A stretch of DNA of 64,000 nucleotides from Mesorhizobium ciceri WSM4083 (GTDB taxonomy: Bacteria; Pseudomonadota; Alphaproteobacteria; Rhizobiales; Rhizobiaceae): NCBI RefSeq assembly GCF_000519305.1, contig NZ_JAFG01000008.1:186001-250000 (forward strand). The letters run 5' to 3'. The position numbers and the translations under genes were made by a program. Below the pieces are notes generated by a model. It worked only from the letters and a program-made list of their open reading frames with translations, was not told the origin of the DNA and did no database searches. Positions 26,247-35,876 of the stretch are shown here, in pieces; within the stretch, counting starts at the first letter, position 1, and each line of letters starts with the position of its first letter.

Positions 26247-27035
26247 GTGAGTTTTTCGATGTCAGGCAAGCCGCGTGGCTTGGTCCTTCGCATCTCTTTC
26301 GCCGCTTGCTCTGCCGCGATTCCCCTGGTTGTGTGTCTCGCGAGCAGCCCCGCCTATGCGCTGAGCGAAATCAAGCGCGAAGAGCTCCCCCCGACAGTCA
26401 CGCCGCCGGCCCACGACGACATGTCGCCCCCCGGAAGCGCCGTGCCGATGCCCAACCCGGTCGGAACACCGCCGCCGGCCAGCCAACCGACTGCTCCTGC
26501 CGAAGCCGAGCCGGACAGTCCGGCGGATGGCGGCGTGACCAGACCGCGCGTCGATCCGGACACGCCGGTGCCTGAGGTCGTCTACGATCTCGGCAAGCTG
26601 CCGGAACCAGTGCGGCGCATGCATGATTTGATCGTCGAAGCCTGCAAGGGCGGCGATATCGAAAAGCTGCGGCCGTTGATCGGCACGGGCGAGAGCATGA
26701 CACAGATATCGCTGACCGACATAGACGGCGACGCCATCGCCTTCCTCAAGGGCCTCTCCGGCGACCCAGACGGCCAAGAGATTCTGGCCATCCTGGAGGA
26801 GGTGCTTAATGCCGGCTACGTCCACCTCGATGCCGGTACGCCACAAGAACTCTATGTGTGGCCGTATTTCTTCGCCCTGCCGCTGGACAAGCTGGACGCC
26901 GAGCAGCGGGTCGAGCTGTTCAAGATCGTCACCGCCGGCGATTTCAATGACATGAAGCAGTTCGGCGCCTATATCTTCTACCGTGTCGGCATCACGCCTG
27001 CCGGACAGTGGTCGTTCTTCGTCGCCGGGGATTGA
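26247..27035 (+). CDS. Secreted hypothetical protein with Pro-rich linker
   Basis: A 262-residue protein. The signal peptide is about residues 1-39 (RISFAACSAAIPLVVCLASS, then PAYALS). A Pro/Ala-rich linker (about 50-115) follows, then a compact conserved C-terminal domain from VVYDLGKLPEPVRRMHDLIVE to WSFFVAGD. It likely acts in the periplasm. I do not recognise a catalytic motif. Alternative ATGs lie a few codons inside. Confidence 0.7.
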   Translation: MSFSMSGKPRGLVLRISFAACSAAIPLVVCLASSPAYALSEIKREELPPTVTPPAHDDMSPPGSAVPMPNPVGTPPPASQPTAPAEAEPDSPADGGVTRPRVDPDTPVPEVVYDLGKLPEPVRRMHDLIVEACKGGDIEKLRPLIGTGESMTQISLTDIDGDAIAFLKGLSGDPDGQEILAILEEVLNAGYVHLDAGTPQELYVWPYFFALPLDKLDAEQRVELFKIVTAGDFNDMKQFGAYIFYRVGITPAGQWSFFVAGD

Positions 27036-27070
27036 GCTTTCTGCCTCTGCCCTTGTAGAGATCCGGGAGC

Positions 27071-28402
27071 CTAGACGGGCAATGCCTCGGAAAACTCCAC
27101 CGCTTTGCCCTGGCCTGGCGTGACGATTTCGCCCTCCCACATGACACGTCGGCCTCGAATGACGGTGCCGACCGGCCAACCCGTCACTTCCCTGCCATCA
27201 TAAGGCGTCCAGCCGGCTTTCGAGCCGGCCTGCGCATTGGTGATTATCTCGCGTCGCATCATGTCGACGATGGTGAAGTCGGCGTCATAGCCGGCGGCGA
27301 TGCGGCCTTTCCTGGCTATGCCGAAGATCCGCTGCGGGCCATGACTGGACAGGTCGACGAAGCGCTGCAAGGTTAGTCGGCCGGCGTTGACGTGGTCGAG
27401 CATGATCGGCACCAGCGTCTGCACGCCGGTCATTCCCGACGGCGAGGCCGGATAGGGCTTTGCCTTCTCGGCCAGCGTGTGCGGCGCGTGGTCGGAGCCG
27501 AGCACATCGACGATGCCTTGCGCAATGCCATGCCAGACGCCGTCGCGATGGCGCGCGGCGCGCACCGGTGGGTTCATCTGGATCAGCGTGCCAAGCCTGA
27601 GATAGTCGTCGGCGCTCAGCGTCAAATGATGCGGCGTTGCCTCGCAGGTCGCGACATCCTTGTGTTGTTCGAGGAACACAATTTCCTCGGCCGTCGAGAT
27701 GTGCAGGACATGGATGCGGGCACGGGCATTTCGCGCGATGCGTACCAGCCGTTCGGTACAGCGCAAGGCGGCGATCTCGTCGCGCCAAACAGGGTGCGAT
27801 GCCGGGTCGCCTTCGATGCGTTCGCCAAGGCGCTCGCGCAGCCGGAACTCGTCTTCCGAATGAAAGGCGGCACGGCGGCGCGTGTTTCTGAGGATCGACG
27901 CGACGCCCTCGTCATCCTCGACCAGCAGATCGCCAGTGGACGAGCCCATGAAAACCTTGATCCCGGCCGCACCCGGCAGCCGCTCGAGCTCGCCGACATC
28001 CCCGGCGTTCTCGCGGGTGCCCCCGACCCAGAAGGCAAAATCGCAATGCATGCGATCCGTGCCGCGCCGGACCTTGTCGGCAAGCGCTGCCTCGCTGGTG
28101 GTCAGCGGATTGGTGTTGGGCATCTCGAACACGGCAGTGACGCCGCCAAGCACGGCCGCGCGCGAACCCGTTTCCAAATCTTCCTTGTGCTCCAGCCCCG
28201 GCTCGCGAAAATGCACTTGGCTGTCAATGACGCCCGGCAGGATATGCAGGCCGCGGCAGTCGATCGTCTCGCCGGCCGAGGCCTGGCGGAGATCGCCGAT
28301 GGCAGCGATGCGCCCGTACTTCACGCCGATGTCGCGAGCCCCTTCGCCGTCATGGTTGACCACTGTGCCGCCTGTCAGGATGAGGTCGTAGATCATGGCC
28401 AT
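27071..28402 (-). CDS. pyrC: Dihydroorotase or dihydroorotase-like cyclic amidohydrolase
   Basis: A 443-residue amidohydrolase. The metal-binding HxR motif is VHFREPG, the carboxylated-Lys region is GIKVFMGSS, and further ligands are in HSED, HVLHIS and GSDHAPH. The dinuclear-zinc site is complete, as in class I dihydroorotases, which reversibly cyclise carbamoyl-aspartate in pyrimidine synthesis. Related hydantoinases/allantoinases are possible. I chose ATG 28402 over the longer frame. It is divergent from the ygfZ-like gene with 75 bases between. Confidence 0.85.
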   Translation of the reverse strand: MAMIYDLILTGGTVVNHDGEGARDIGVKYGRIAAIGDLRQASAGETIDCRGLHILPGVIDSQVHFREPGLEHKEDLETGSRAAVLGGVTAVFEMPNTNPLTTSEAALADKVRRGTDRMHCDFAFWVGGTRENAGDVGELERLPGAAGIKVFMGSSTGDLLVEDDEGVASILRNTRRRAAFHSEDEFRLRERLGERIEGDPASHPVWRDEIAALRCTERLVRIARNARARIHVLHISTAEEIVFLEQHKDVATCEATPHHLTLSADDYLRLGTLIQMNPPVRAARHRDGVWHGIAQGIVDVLGSDHAPHTLAEKAKPYPASPSGMTGVQTLVPIMLDHVNAGRLTLQRFVDLSSHGPQRIFGIARKGRIAAGYDADFTIVDMMRREIITNAQAGSKAGWTPYDGREVTGWPVGTVIRGRRVMWEGEIVTPGQGKAVEFSEALPV

Positions 28403-28477
28403 GCTCTCTTGCGGGGGGAGTGCCAGCGGCTTACGTAAAGGCCGACCATTTTGCAAGATCAGGTTGCTTTTCCGCCC

Positions 28478-29338
28478 ATGCCCTTTGCCCAGCTCAAAGA
28501 CCGCGCCCTCATTTCCGTATCAGGTCCGGATGCCGAGCATTTTTTGCAGAACATCCTGACCACCGATCTCGACATCCTGGCTCCCGGCGAAGCCAAGCCC
28601 GGTGCGCTGCTGACGCCGCAAGGCAAGATCCTGTTCGATTTCTTGATCTCCCGCACCGGCGAGAATGCATTCCGGCTGGAATGCCGGGCCGACATATCGG
28701 ACGATTTCATACGCCGGCTGACGCTCTACAAACTGCGCGCCAAGGTCGAGATTGCCGAATCCGATCAGGCATTTGTCACCGTCGCATGGGGACATGAATC
28801 AACACCCTCACAATCTGATTCAACGGCGGCCGCCGACACACGCTTTCCGAAGGGTGCCGTCACGCATTCCTATGGTGAAACAGCAGAGCGCAGCGATCTT
28901 GCCGCATGGCATGCCTTCCGCATTGCCGGCGGCATTGCCGAAAGCGGCAGCGACTACCAACTCGGAGACGCCTTCCCTCACGATGTGCTGCTGGACGAAA
29001 CCGGCGGCGTCGGCTTCAAGAAGGGCTGCTATGTCGGCCAGGAGGTCGTCTCGCGCATGCAGCATCGCGGCACGGCCAGGCGGCGCGTGCTGATTGCCTC
29101 GGCCGACAGGCCCCTACCCGTGCCCGGCACCGAACTGACCGTCGCAGGCAGGCCGGTTGGCACGCTCGGCTCGACCGCCGGCACGGCCGGTCTGGCCATT
29201 GCGCGCATCGACCGGGTCAAGGCGGCGCTCGACGCCGGCCAGCCGATCATGGCCGGGGACGTTCCGGTTACGCTGGCCATTCCCGGTTGGGCAAAATTCG
29301 CCTTCCCGCAGGAAGCCGTCAGCGCGGAGGAGGCCTGA
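28478..29338 (+). CDS. ygfZ: Folate-binding YgfZ/GcvT-like protein
   Basis: A 286-residue GcvT-fold protein carrying the diagnostic KGCYVGQE motif (about residues 187-194), whose Cys is essential in YgfZ. YgfZ uses tetrahydrofolate to assist maturation or repair of Fe-S enzymes. I chose ATG 28478 (MPFAQLKDRALISV) from family comparison. The stop TGA overlaps the start of the HD-hydrolase gene (TGATG), so the two are translationally coupled. Confidence 0.88.
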   Translation: MPFAQLKDRALISVSGPDAEHFLQNILTTDLDILAPGEAKPGALLTPQGKILFDFLISRTGENAFRLECRADISDDFIRRLTLYKLRAKVEIAESDQAFVTVAWGHESTPSQSDSTAAADTRFPKGAVTHSYGETAERSDLAAWHAFRIAGGIAESGSDYQLGDAFPHDVLLDETGGVGFKKGCYVGQEVVSRMQHRGTARRRVLIASADRPLPVPGTELTVAGRPVGTLGSTAGTAGLAIARIDRVKAALDAGQPIMAGDVPVTLAIPGWAKFAFPQEAVSAEEA

Positions 29339-29973
29339 TGGCGGCCGACCGCGTCGGCGCGCCGGCACGCGCCTGGCAGCGCATGCTGTCGGGCCGCCGG
29401 CTCGACCTGCTCGACCCCTCGCCGCTCGACATCGAGATTTCGGACATTGCGCACGGGCTCGCCCGCGTTGCCCGCTGGAACGGCCAGACCAGCGGCGAGC
29501 ATGCCTTTTCGGTTGCCCAGCACTCGCTGCTGGTCGAAGCGCTGTTCCGCGACCTGGTGCCCGAGGCTTCGGCCGACGCCCGGTTGGCGGCCCTGCTGCA
29601 CGACGCCCCCGAATATGTCATCGGCGACATGATCTCGCCGTTCAAATCGGTGATGGGCGGCAGCTACAAGGACTGTGAGTTGCGGTTGCAGCGCGCCATC
29701 CATCTGCGTTTCTCGCTGCCGCCTGAACCAGTTGCCGCGCTGCGCAAGGAGATCAAGCGCGCCGACCAGATCGCCGCCTATTTCGAGGCAACGCTGCTCG
29801 CCGGTTTTTCGACCGCCGAGGCGACCGAGTTCTTCGGCCGTCCGCGCGGTTTCAATGCCGACCGCTTCGATTTCACGCCACGCTCGGTAACCTGGGCGCA
29901 GAACGCGTTTCTGAAACGGTTTTCGGCGATCGAGACGTCGCGGCATCAGCTTTCGGCGACCGCAATCGGCTAA
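29338..29973 (+). CDS. HD-domain hydrolase (YfbR-like)
   Basis: A 211-residue HD-superfamily metal-dependent phosphohydrolase. The ligands appear as EHAFSVAQHS (first His) and LLHDAPEYVIGD (His-Asp pair). It is similar in size to 5'-deoxynucleotidase YfbR, so a nucleotide substrate is plausible. The start overlaps the ygfZ stop by one base. Confidence 0.86.
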   Translation: MAADRVGAPARAWQRMLSGRRLDLLDPSPLDIEISDIAHGLARVARWNGQTSGEHAFSVAQHSLLVEALFRDLVPEASADARLAALLHDAPEYVIGDMISPFKSVMGGSYKDCELRLQRAIHLRFSLPPEPVAALRKEIKRADQIAAYFEATLLAGFSTAEATEFFGRPRGFNADRFDFTPRSVTWAQNAFLKRFSAIETSRHQLSATAIG

Positions 29974-30036
29974 GAACGCTAAATTAACCGGCGGCGGCCA
30001 CAGTACCGCGTTCGATTACGGTTCGCAGGCGCGCTC

Positions 30037-32178
30037 ATGCCCGTCGCTGATGCCAAGGATGGTTCGGCTGTCCCGAAACGGGAGGCCGAAGGTATGGACC
30101 GCTCCCGCCACATGGAAGACGAGCTGCGGGAGCAGAACCAACGCTTTTCGGCTGCGGTCGAGAACATGTCGCATGGCCTGTGCATGTTCGACGCCGACGA
30201 GCGGATGATCATCTGCAACGGCAATTACCTAAACATCTTTTGCCTCGACGCCAAGGTGATACGTCCCGGCATCCGGTTCCTCGACATTCTGCGCCACAGC
30301 GTCGACATCGGCGTCGCCTCGCAAACCGCCGACGAACTCTACGCCATCCGCAAGCCCTATATCGACCAGGCGAAACCCTCGACCTACGAGGAGATGCTGT
30401 CGGATGGCCGCATCGTCAGCATCTCGCACCGCCCTCTGGCTCTGGGCGGCTGGGTCTCGATCTATGAAGACATCACCGAGCAGCGCCGCGCGCAAGAGGA
30501 TCTCAAGGAGCAGCACCGCCGCTTCGACGCAGCGCTCGCCAACATGTCGCAAGGCCTGCTGATGTATGACGCCGACGGCAAGATGATCGTGCGCAACGGG
30601 CGTTTTCTAGAACTCTACAACGTCACCGCGGCGGACTTCCCGCTTGGAACGACGCACCGCGACGCGCTCGAACGATTGCTGGAACTCGGCATCTATCGGA
30701 AGATCGATGTCGATAGCGAAGTCGCCAAGACCGAGGCCTGCCTGGTGGCGAAAAAAATGCATTCGGCCTATCGGCATCTTACCGACGGCAGGACGGTTCT
30801 GGTTACCCGCCAGCCGATGAGCGGCGGCGGTTGGGTGGCGACCTTCGACGATGTTACGGAGCGCCGCCGTACCGAAGAGCGCATGACCCATCTTGCGCAT
30901 CACGATATGCTGACCGGATTGCCCAACCGCTCGATGTTTCGCGAACGGCTCGACATTGCGCTGGAGGACACGGCGGCCACGCCGCTGGCGATCTTCTCGC
31001 TCGATCTCGATCGCTTCAAGGCGGTCAACGACACCTGGGGACATCCGGCCGGCGACTGGCTGCTGAAGAGCGTGGCCGAGCGGCTGCAGCGCTGCCTGCA
31101 TAATGAAAACGACGTCGTCGCCCGCTTCGGCGGCGACGAATTCGTCATCATCCAGTTCAATTTCAAGGGCATTGCCAGTGCTGAAAAACTCGCGAAGCGC
31201 ATCGTCGAGACAATCGGAAAACCGTTCCGCGACAAGAGCCGCGAGATGCATATCGGCATCAGCCTGGGCATCGCGGTTTTCCCCGACGACGGCGGAGATG
31301 CCGACACGCTGCTGAGGAACGCCGATACAGCGCTTTACCGGGCGAAGAGCGAAGGGCGCAATCTGTATCGCTTCTTCGAACCCGGAATGGACGCAATGGT
31401 ACAGGCACGGCGTGCGCTGGAGGTCGACCTTGAGACCGCGCTGCCGCGCCAGGAATTCGACCTCGATTTCCAACCCATCATGAACATCGCCTCCGGCGAG
31501 ATCGTCGGCGCGGAAGCCTTGATGCGCTGGCATTCCGCAGAACGCGGCATGGTGGCGCCGGACAGCTTCATTCCGGTCGCCGAAGAAACCGGATTGATCG
31601 TGCCGCTTGGAGAGTGGGCGCTGAGGAAAGCCTGCACGGCGGCGGCACGCTGGCCCGCCGGCCTGCGCGTCGCGGTCAATGTCTCGGCCGTGCAACTCAA
31701 AAGCGGCAGCTTCGCCCGCAGCGTCATCTCGGCGCTGGCTTTCTCCGGCGTGCCAGCCGGTCGATTGGAACTGGAGATCACCGAAACCGTCCTTATGGAC
31801 GAAAGCGCGGCGGTGCAAAGGACGCTGCGGCAGTTGCGCGAACTCGGCATCCGCATCGCGCTGGACGATTTCGGCACCGGCTATTCGTCGCTCGGCTACC
31901 TCAGGCGTTTTCCTGTCGACAAGATCAAGATCGACCGTTCGTTCATCCACGACCTGGGCAATCGCGACACCGCGGCGATCGTTCGCACCGTCATTGGGCT
32001 GGGCGCCGAGCTTGGCATTACTGTCACCGCCGAGGGGGTCGAGACCGAGGTGCAACTCGACATCCTGCGCGGCAATGGCTGTACCGAGGCGCAGGGCTTT
32101 CTGATCGGCGCGCCGTCAACGGCGGCCGAGATCCAGCGTCTATTGAGATCCCGGGCGCCGCACAGCCAGACCGGCTGA
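30037..32178 (+). CDS. PAS-PAS-GGDEF-EAL cyclic-di-GMP signalling protein
   Basis: A 713-residue protein without membrane segments, therefore cytosolic. Two repeated PAS domains begin with closely similar motifs (MSHGLCMFDADERMIICNG near residue 47 and MSQGLLMYDADGKMIVRNG near residue 169). The diguanylate cyclase domain has an intact GGDEF at about 365. The EAL domain has EALMRW at about 493 and DDFGTGYSSLGYLRRF. Both catalytic signatures are intact, so it could make and break c-di-GMP, switched by a ligand in the PAS domains. A start at the internal Met of MDRSRHMEDEL (30094) is possible. Confidence 0.92.
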   Translation: MPVADAKDGSAVPKREAEGMDRSRHMEDELREQNQRFSAAVENMSHGLCMFDADERMIICNGNYLNIFCLDAKVIRPGIRFLDILRHSVDIGVASQTADELYAIRKPYIDQAKPSTYEEMLSDGRIVSISHRPLALGGWVSIYEDITEQRRAQEDLKEQHRRFDAALANMSQGLLMYDADGKMIVRNGRFLELYNVTAADFPLGTTHRDALERLLELGIYRKIDVDSEVAKTEACLVAKKMHSAYRHLTDGRTVLVTRQPMSGGGWVATFDDVTERRRTEERMTHLAHHDMLTGLPNRSMFRERLDIALEDTAATPLAIFSLDLDRFKAVNDTWGHPAGDWLLKSVAERLQRCLHNENDVVARFGGDEFVIIQFNFKGIASAEKLAKRIVETIGKPFRDKSREMHIGISLGIAVFPDDGGDADTLLRNADTALYRAKSEGRNLYRFFEPGMDAMVQARRALEVDLETALPRQEFDLDFQPIMNIASGEIVGAEALMRWHSAERGMVAPDSFIPVAEETGLIVPLGEWALRKACTAAARWPAGLRVAVNVSAVQLKSGSFARSVISALAFSGVPAGRLELEITETVLMDESAAVQRTLRQLRELGIRIALDDFGTGYSSLGYLRRFPVDKIKIDRSFIHDLGNRDTAAIVRTVIGLGAELGITVTAEGVETEVQLDILRGNGCTEAQGFLIGAPSTAAEIQRLLRSRAPHSQTG

Positions 32179-32190
32179 GGCCGGACATCG

Positions 32191-33081
32191 TCAATGCAGC
32201 GTCTCGATGTACTTTTCGTGGAAGCTGACATAGCCGGGCTCGACCACCTTGAGATGCCGCTCGATCAGCGCATGAAACCGCGGCAGTTGATGAAACGGCA
32301 CGCCGGGATAGGCATGATGCTCGGCATGGAACGGCATGTTCCACGCCAGCTTGCGGACCAGCCAGTTGGTCAACGTGGTCCTGGTGTTCTCCAGCATGTT
32401 GGCGACGAACGGACAGCGACCATGCTCGGCCAGCAGATAGAGGCGCAGAAACGGCTGCCCCAACAAAGCGGGCAATATCCAGACATAGACAAGCACCGAG
32501 AGCCGGAAATAAACGGCCAGCAGAAGGACCACGGCGTAAAAGGCCATCATGGCGCGTGCCTCGATGCGCACCTTGTCATAGCCCTTCGGCGGAACGTAGC
32601 TTTCGCGAGCACGGTCCGCCGCGTTGGCATAAAGCGTCTTGAGGTGGCCCCACCATAACGGGATACCGGAGACATGGACGAGGTATTGCCGCCATGTCTC
32701 CGGCTTGGGGAACGCCAGTTCAGGGTCGTTCTCCGGGTCTTGCGTGTATCGATGGTGGGCGAAGTGGAAGTAGCGGAACCAGTCCGCCGGGAGCGCGATC
32801 GCCAGGCTGCACACCCGCGCCACGAAATCGTTCAGCCGCTGTGCCTCAAAAGCCGTGCGATGAACCGCCTCATGCAGCAGCGTGAACAGGAAGACGATGA
32901 GGATACCTTGCGGCAGCATCAGCAGTGGCCAGAACGGCACCTTGGCGGCGATCAGCGATCCGACGATCACGATCGCACCCCAGTGAGCGGCAAGCTGAAC
33001 GAGGCCCGCGACATCCGACTTGGCGGTCAGGCGGTTGCGCTCTTCCTGCGTCAACGATGAAATCACGTCGCGATGATCCAT
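32191..33081 (-). CDS. Membrane fatty acid desaturase family protein
   Basis: A 296-residue membrane di-iron enzyme. It has the three His clusters: HEAVH at 70-74, HFAHH at 106-110 and HAEHH at 252-256. Two pairs of hydrophobic helices lie between (for example residues 33-65 and 180-210). It introduces double bonds or hydroxyls in acyl chains or carotenoids; the substrate cannot be told. It is transcribed divergently from a LysR gene that shares a palindromic control region. Confidence 0.87.
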   Translation of the reverse strand: MDHRDVISSLTQEERNRLTAKSDVAGLVQLAAHWGAIVIVGSLIAAKVPFWPLLMLPQGILIVFLFTLLHEAVHRTAFEAQRLNDFVARVCSLAIALPADWFRYFHFAHHRYTQDPENDPELAFPKPETWRQYLVHVSGIPLWWGHLKTLYANAADRARESYVPPKGYDKVRIEARAMMAFYAVVLLLAVYFRLSVLVYVWILPALLGQPFLRLYLLAEHGRCPFVANMLENTRTTLTNWLVRKLAWNMPFHAEHHAYPGVPFHQLPRFHALIERHLKVVEPGYVSFHEKYIETLH

Positions 33082-33161
33082 GGTTTTGATCCAGACTGGG
33101 ATTTGATGAACCCACTGTAGCGCATGAAAAATCTTTCCAAAAACGACGACTTCTGCAATTT

Positions 33162-33180
33162 AGATAAGCTGATCTTATCT
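33162..33180. promoter_or_regulatory. Palindromic LTTR operator between desaturase and LysR genes
   Basis: AGATAAG-CTGAT-CTTATCT is a perfect 7-bp inverted repeat with a 5-base centre and contains the T-N11-A pattern expected for LysR-type regulators. It lies 12 bases before the LysR ATG and about 80 bases from the desaturase start, so it probably controls both. Confidence 0.65.
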
Positions 33181-33191
33181 GTTTGGTGACC

Positions 33192-34103
33192 ATGGCCGTA
33201 CTCCCCTCCCTCAAAGGACTTCAGGCCTTCGAGGCCGCCGCCCGTACAGGCAGCTTTGCGGGGGCGGCGGAAGAACTTTCTGTATCGGCCGCCGCCGTGA
33301 GCCAACTCATCCGCACCGTCGAGGAGCAGATGGGCCGCAAGCTGTTCCATCGCGTCAACCGGCGCGCCGTCCTCACCGAGGCCGGCGTCGAGATGCTGCC
33401 CAGGCTGACCATGGCCTTCCAGGAGATCGGCAGCGTCGCGCGCCAATCGGGCGGCGATGCGTTCCGCCCGCGCCTTGTGGTCTCGGTGCCGCCATCCATG
33501 GCCATGGGTTGGCTTTCGCAGCGTCTCGCCGGTTTTGTCTCGAGCCATGGCGCCGTCGACATATCGCTCAGAGGCGACGACGACCCGGTGCCGTTCGACC
33601 GTGAGCTGATCGACATCAGGCTCTCCTATGGGCCGCATTATCGCGAGCACCCGACCGAGGATATCGTCCAGGACGCGGTCTATCCCGTGTGTGCACCCGG
33701 GCTGGCCGGCATGATCAAACCTGAAGGCCTCGCCAGCCTGTCGCTCATCCACACCGGCTGGGGACCAACCGGTGCGTCCTTTCCGTCCTGGCACAACTGG
33801 TTCGAGGCGGCCGGCATCGAACCGGGCCGGGCGGCGCAGCGCGGCCTCTCGGCCAACTCGTCGCGCGTAGCACTCAACCTTGCCATTTCGGGATTGGGCG
33901 TGGCGCTGGCGCAAGGGATCTACTGTGCCGAGGCGCTGGAAGACGGCCGGCTTGTCAGGCCCCTCGCCCAGGCACTGGAGCTGCGCCAGCCCTACTGCCT
34001 GACGATCCCGGAGCGCAGCGCCAGGCGCGATGTCGTGGCGGCGTTTCGCCAGTGGCTGATCGACGAATGCCGGCGCGCGGTCGGCTCGCCGGCATTGCGT
34101 TGA
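33192..34103 (+). CDS. LysR-family transcriptional regulator (GcvA-like)
   Basis: A 303-residue LTTR with GcvA-type N-terminus LPSLKGLQAFEAAARTGSFA and helix-turn-helix ELSVSAAAVSQLIRTVEEQ. The effector domain reads RLVVSVPPSMAMGWLSQRLA. The nearest ATG (33192) is chosen; a TTG three codons upstream is possible. It most likely regulates the divergent desaturase gene through the palindrome in front of it. Confidence 0.9.
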   Translation: MAVLPSLKGLQAFEAAARTGSFAGAAEELSVSAAAVSQLIRTVEEQMGRKLFHRVNRRAVLTEAGVEMLPRLTMAFQEIGSVARQSGGDAFRPRLVVSVPPSMAMGWLSQRLAGFVSSHGAVDISLRGDDDPVPFDRELIDIRLSYGPHYREHPTEDIVQDAVYPVCAPGLAGMIKPEGLASLSLIHTGWGPTGASFPSWHNWFEAAGIEPGRAAQRGLSANSSRVALNLAISGLGVALAQGIYCAEALEDGRLVRPLAQALELRQPYCLTIPERSARRDVVAAFRQWLIDECRRAVGSPALR

Positions 34104-34121
34104 CGTGACACGCGGCGAAGA

Positions 34122-34394
34122 TCAGAGGTGCCCGCTCAATGCCTCAGCCATGTCCTTGTTTGTCGCCACGGGGATGATCTCGAATTCCACCAGATCCGCC
34201 CATTCGATGACCCAGCGCTGCAGCAGCGTGACGTCATCGGCCTCCACCAGCAGGAAGCAGCGGCTCATGTCCGCCGCGATCCAGCTGTGGTGCACGAGAA
34301 GCTCGTCCGGCTTCAGGCGGCCGCGGTCGCGAAAGCGGCGGTAGATCTCCTTGCGATCACAGCCTGTGAAATCCTCGATCACGATAAACTGCAT
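34122..34394 (-). CDS. DUF3303-family small protein
   Basis: A 90-residue alpha/beta-barrel-like protein. The pattern MQFIVIEDFTG, YRRFRDRGR, HHSWIAADMSRCFLLVEADD and WADLVEFEIIPV matches DUF3303, whose function is unknown. It follows the RimK-like gene by 18 bases on the same strand and may be the third gene of that operon. Confidence 0.75.
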   Translation of the reverse strand: MQFIVIEDFTGCDRKEIYRRFRDRGRLKPDELLVHHSWIAADMSRCFLLVEADDVTLLQRWVIEWADLVEFEIIPVATNKDMAEALSGHL

Positions 34395-34412
34395 GTTCTA
34401 CCCCCGATCAAA

Positions 34413-35876
34413 TTACCGCCCCGGCCGGTCCAGCCGCTCCAGGAACCACTGCGTCAGCCGCACCCAGACCTCGTCCTTCTCGCCGGAATCCTCCCAGCCA
34501 TGGTCGAGGTTGGGATTATCATTCACCTCGATGACGAAGACGCCGTCCTTGGTCTCCTTGAGGTCGACGCCATAGAGCCCGTCGCCGATGCAGCGCGCCG
34601 CTTTCACAGCCGTCTCGACGACATGCGCCGGCGTCTCCTTCAGCGTGAAGGTCTTGATGCCGCCCTGGTCGGGCTTGCCGTTGGCCTTGTGGTTGACGAT
34701 CTGCCAGTGCTTCTTGGCCATCAGATAATGCACGGCAAACAGCGGCTGGCCGCCGAGCACGCCGACGCGCCAGTCATACTCGGTCGGAATGAATTTCTGC
34801 GCGATCAGAAGGTCGGAATCCTCGAGCCATGCGGTGGCAAGCGTCTTCAGTTCCTCGAAATTGGCGCATTTCTTGACGCCGCGCGAGAACGACGAATCCG
34901 GGATTTTCAGCACCAGCGGAAAGCCCAGCGTCTGCGCCGCCAGTTCGAGATCCGAGGTGCCGGCGATCATCACCGTCGGTGGCACCGGCACCTTGTTGTA
35001 GGCCATCAGTTCGTTGAGATAGACCTTGTTGGTGCAGCGGATCATCGACAGCGGATCGTCGATCACCGGCATGCCTTCCTGCTGGGCGCGGCGGGCGAAA
35101 CGATAGGTGTGGTTGGAGATCGAGGTGGTCTCGCGGATGAACAGCGCGTCGTAATTGGCGAGCTTGGCCAGATCCCGCTTGGTGATCGGCTCGATTTCGA
35201 CGCCCATCTTCTCGGCGATCTTGGCCCAATAGCGCAGCGACGAGATCTCCGAGGGCGGCAATTCCTCATGCGGGTCGACCAGCGTGGCGAAGGTGTAGCG
35301 CGCCGGCGTGCGGCCCTTGGTGTCGCGCCACTCCCGGTTGGTGTAGGTTTCCAGGCACTGGATGAAGCTTTTTTCCTCGTCCTCGGTCATCCGCGCCAAC
35401 GGATGGAAGCCGATCTTGCGGATCGAGGCCCATTCGGCGCTGTCCTTGATGTGTACTTCGAGCGCCGGCGCGCGGAACCAGTCGAACAGAAGTTTGGCGA
35501 AGCGGTCCCAGATTTTCGACGGGCCGATGCCGAAGAAGATGCAGACCTTTTGCGGAAAGGCACCGCCGAGATCCTTGCGGCATTTGTTGAGCGCCAGTTC
35601 CAGTTCCGGCAGCGCGTGCTCATAAAGCTTGCGTTCCGACAGGTCGATCATCGTCTCGACCGTCGGGATCACCTTGTGGCCGCGCGAGCTTGCCAGCAGC
35701 GACGCATAGTAGCCGCGGCTCTGATAGGCGTAATTGTTCGACAGGTTGATGACCTTCGGCCGCTGGCCGCGAAACAATGATGGATGCGCGAGATAGTCGC
35801 GATTGGTGATGATCTTGTGCGGTGTCGCCACCTGGTCGAGATCGCTCTGCCTGCCGGTAAGGATGACCCAGGTCAT
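34413..35876 (-). CDS. RimK-like ATP-grasp ligase
   Basis: A 487-residue protein. The N-terminal half (1-260) has no domain I can name. The C-terminal half is an ATP-grasp domain: nucleotide-binding PLVLKIPDSSFSRGVKK, and metal-binding VIEVNDNPNLDHG (about 448-460). Ligases of this group join a carboxylate, activated as acylphosphate, to an amine, often adding amino acids to a peptide or protein. Its ATG overlaps the stop of the GNAT/C39-like gene (TAATG), so both are made together. The substrate is unknown. Confidence 0.85.
   Translation of the reverse strand: MTWVILTGRQSDLDQVATPHKIITNRDYLAHPSLFRGQRPKVINLSNNYAYQSRGYYASLLASSRGHKVIPTVETMIDLSERKLYEHALPELELALNKCRKDLGGAFPQKVCIFFGIGPSKIWDRFAKLLFDWFRAPALEVHIKDSAEWASIRKIGFHPLARMTEDEEKSFIQCLETYTNREWRDTKGRTPARYTFATLVDPHEELPPSEISSLRYWAKIAEKMGVEIEPITKRDLAKLANYDALFIRETTSISNHTYRFARRAQQEGMPVIDDPLSMIRCTNKVYLNELMAYNKVPVPPTVMIAGTSDLELAAQTLGFPLVLKIPDSSFSRGVKKCANFEELKTLATAWLEDSDLLIAQKFIPTEYDWRVGVLGGQPLFAVHYLMAKKHWQIVNHKANGKPDQGGIKTFTLKETPAHVVETAVKAARCIGDGLYGVDLKETKDGVFVIEVNDNPNLDHGWEDSGEKDEVWVRLTQWFLERLDRPGR

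Noticed and set aside
34128..35780. Open frame of 550 codons on the plus strand
   Set aside because: Antisense to the RimK-like ligase; composition is typical of a GC-rich shadow frame.
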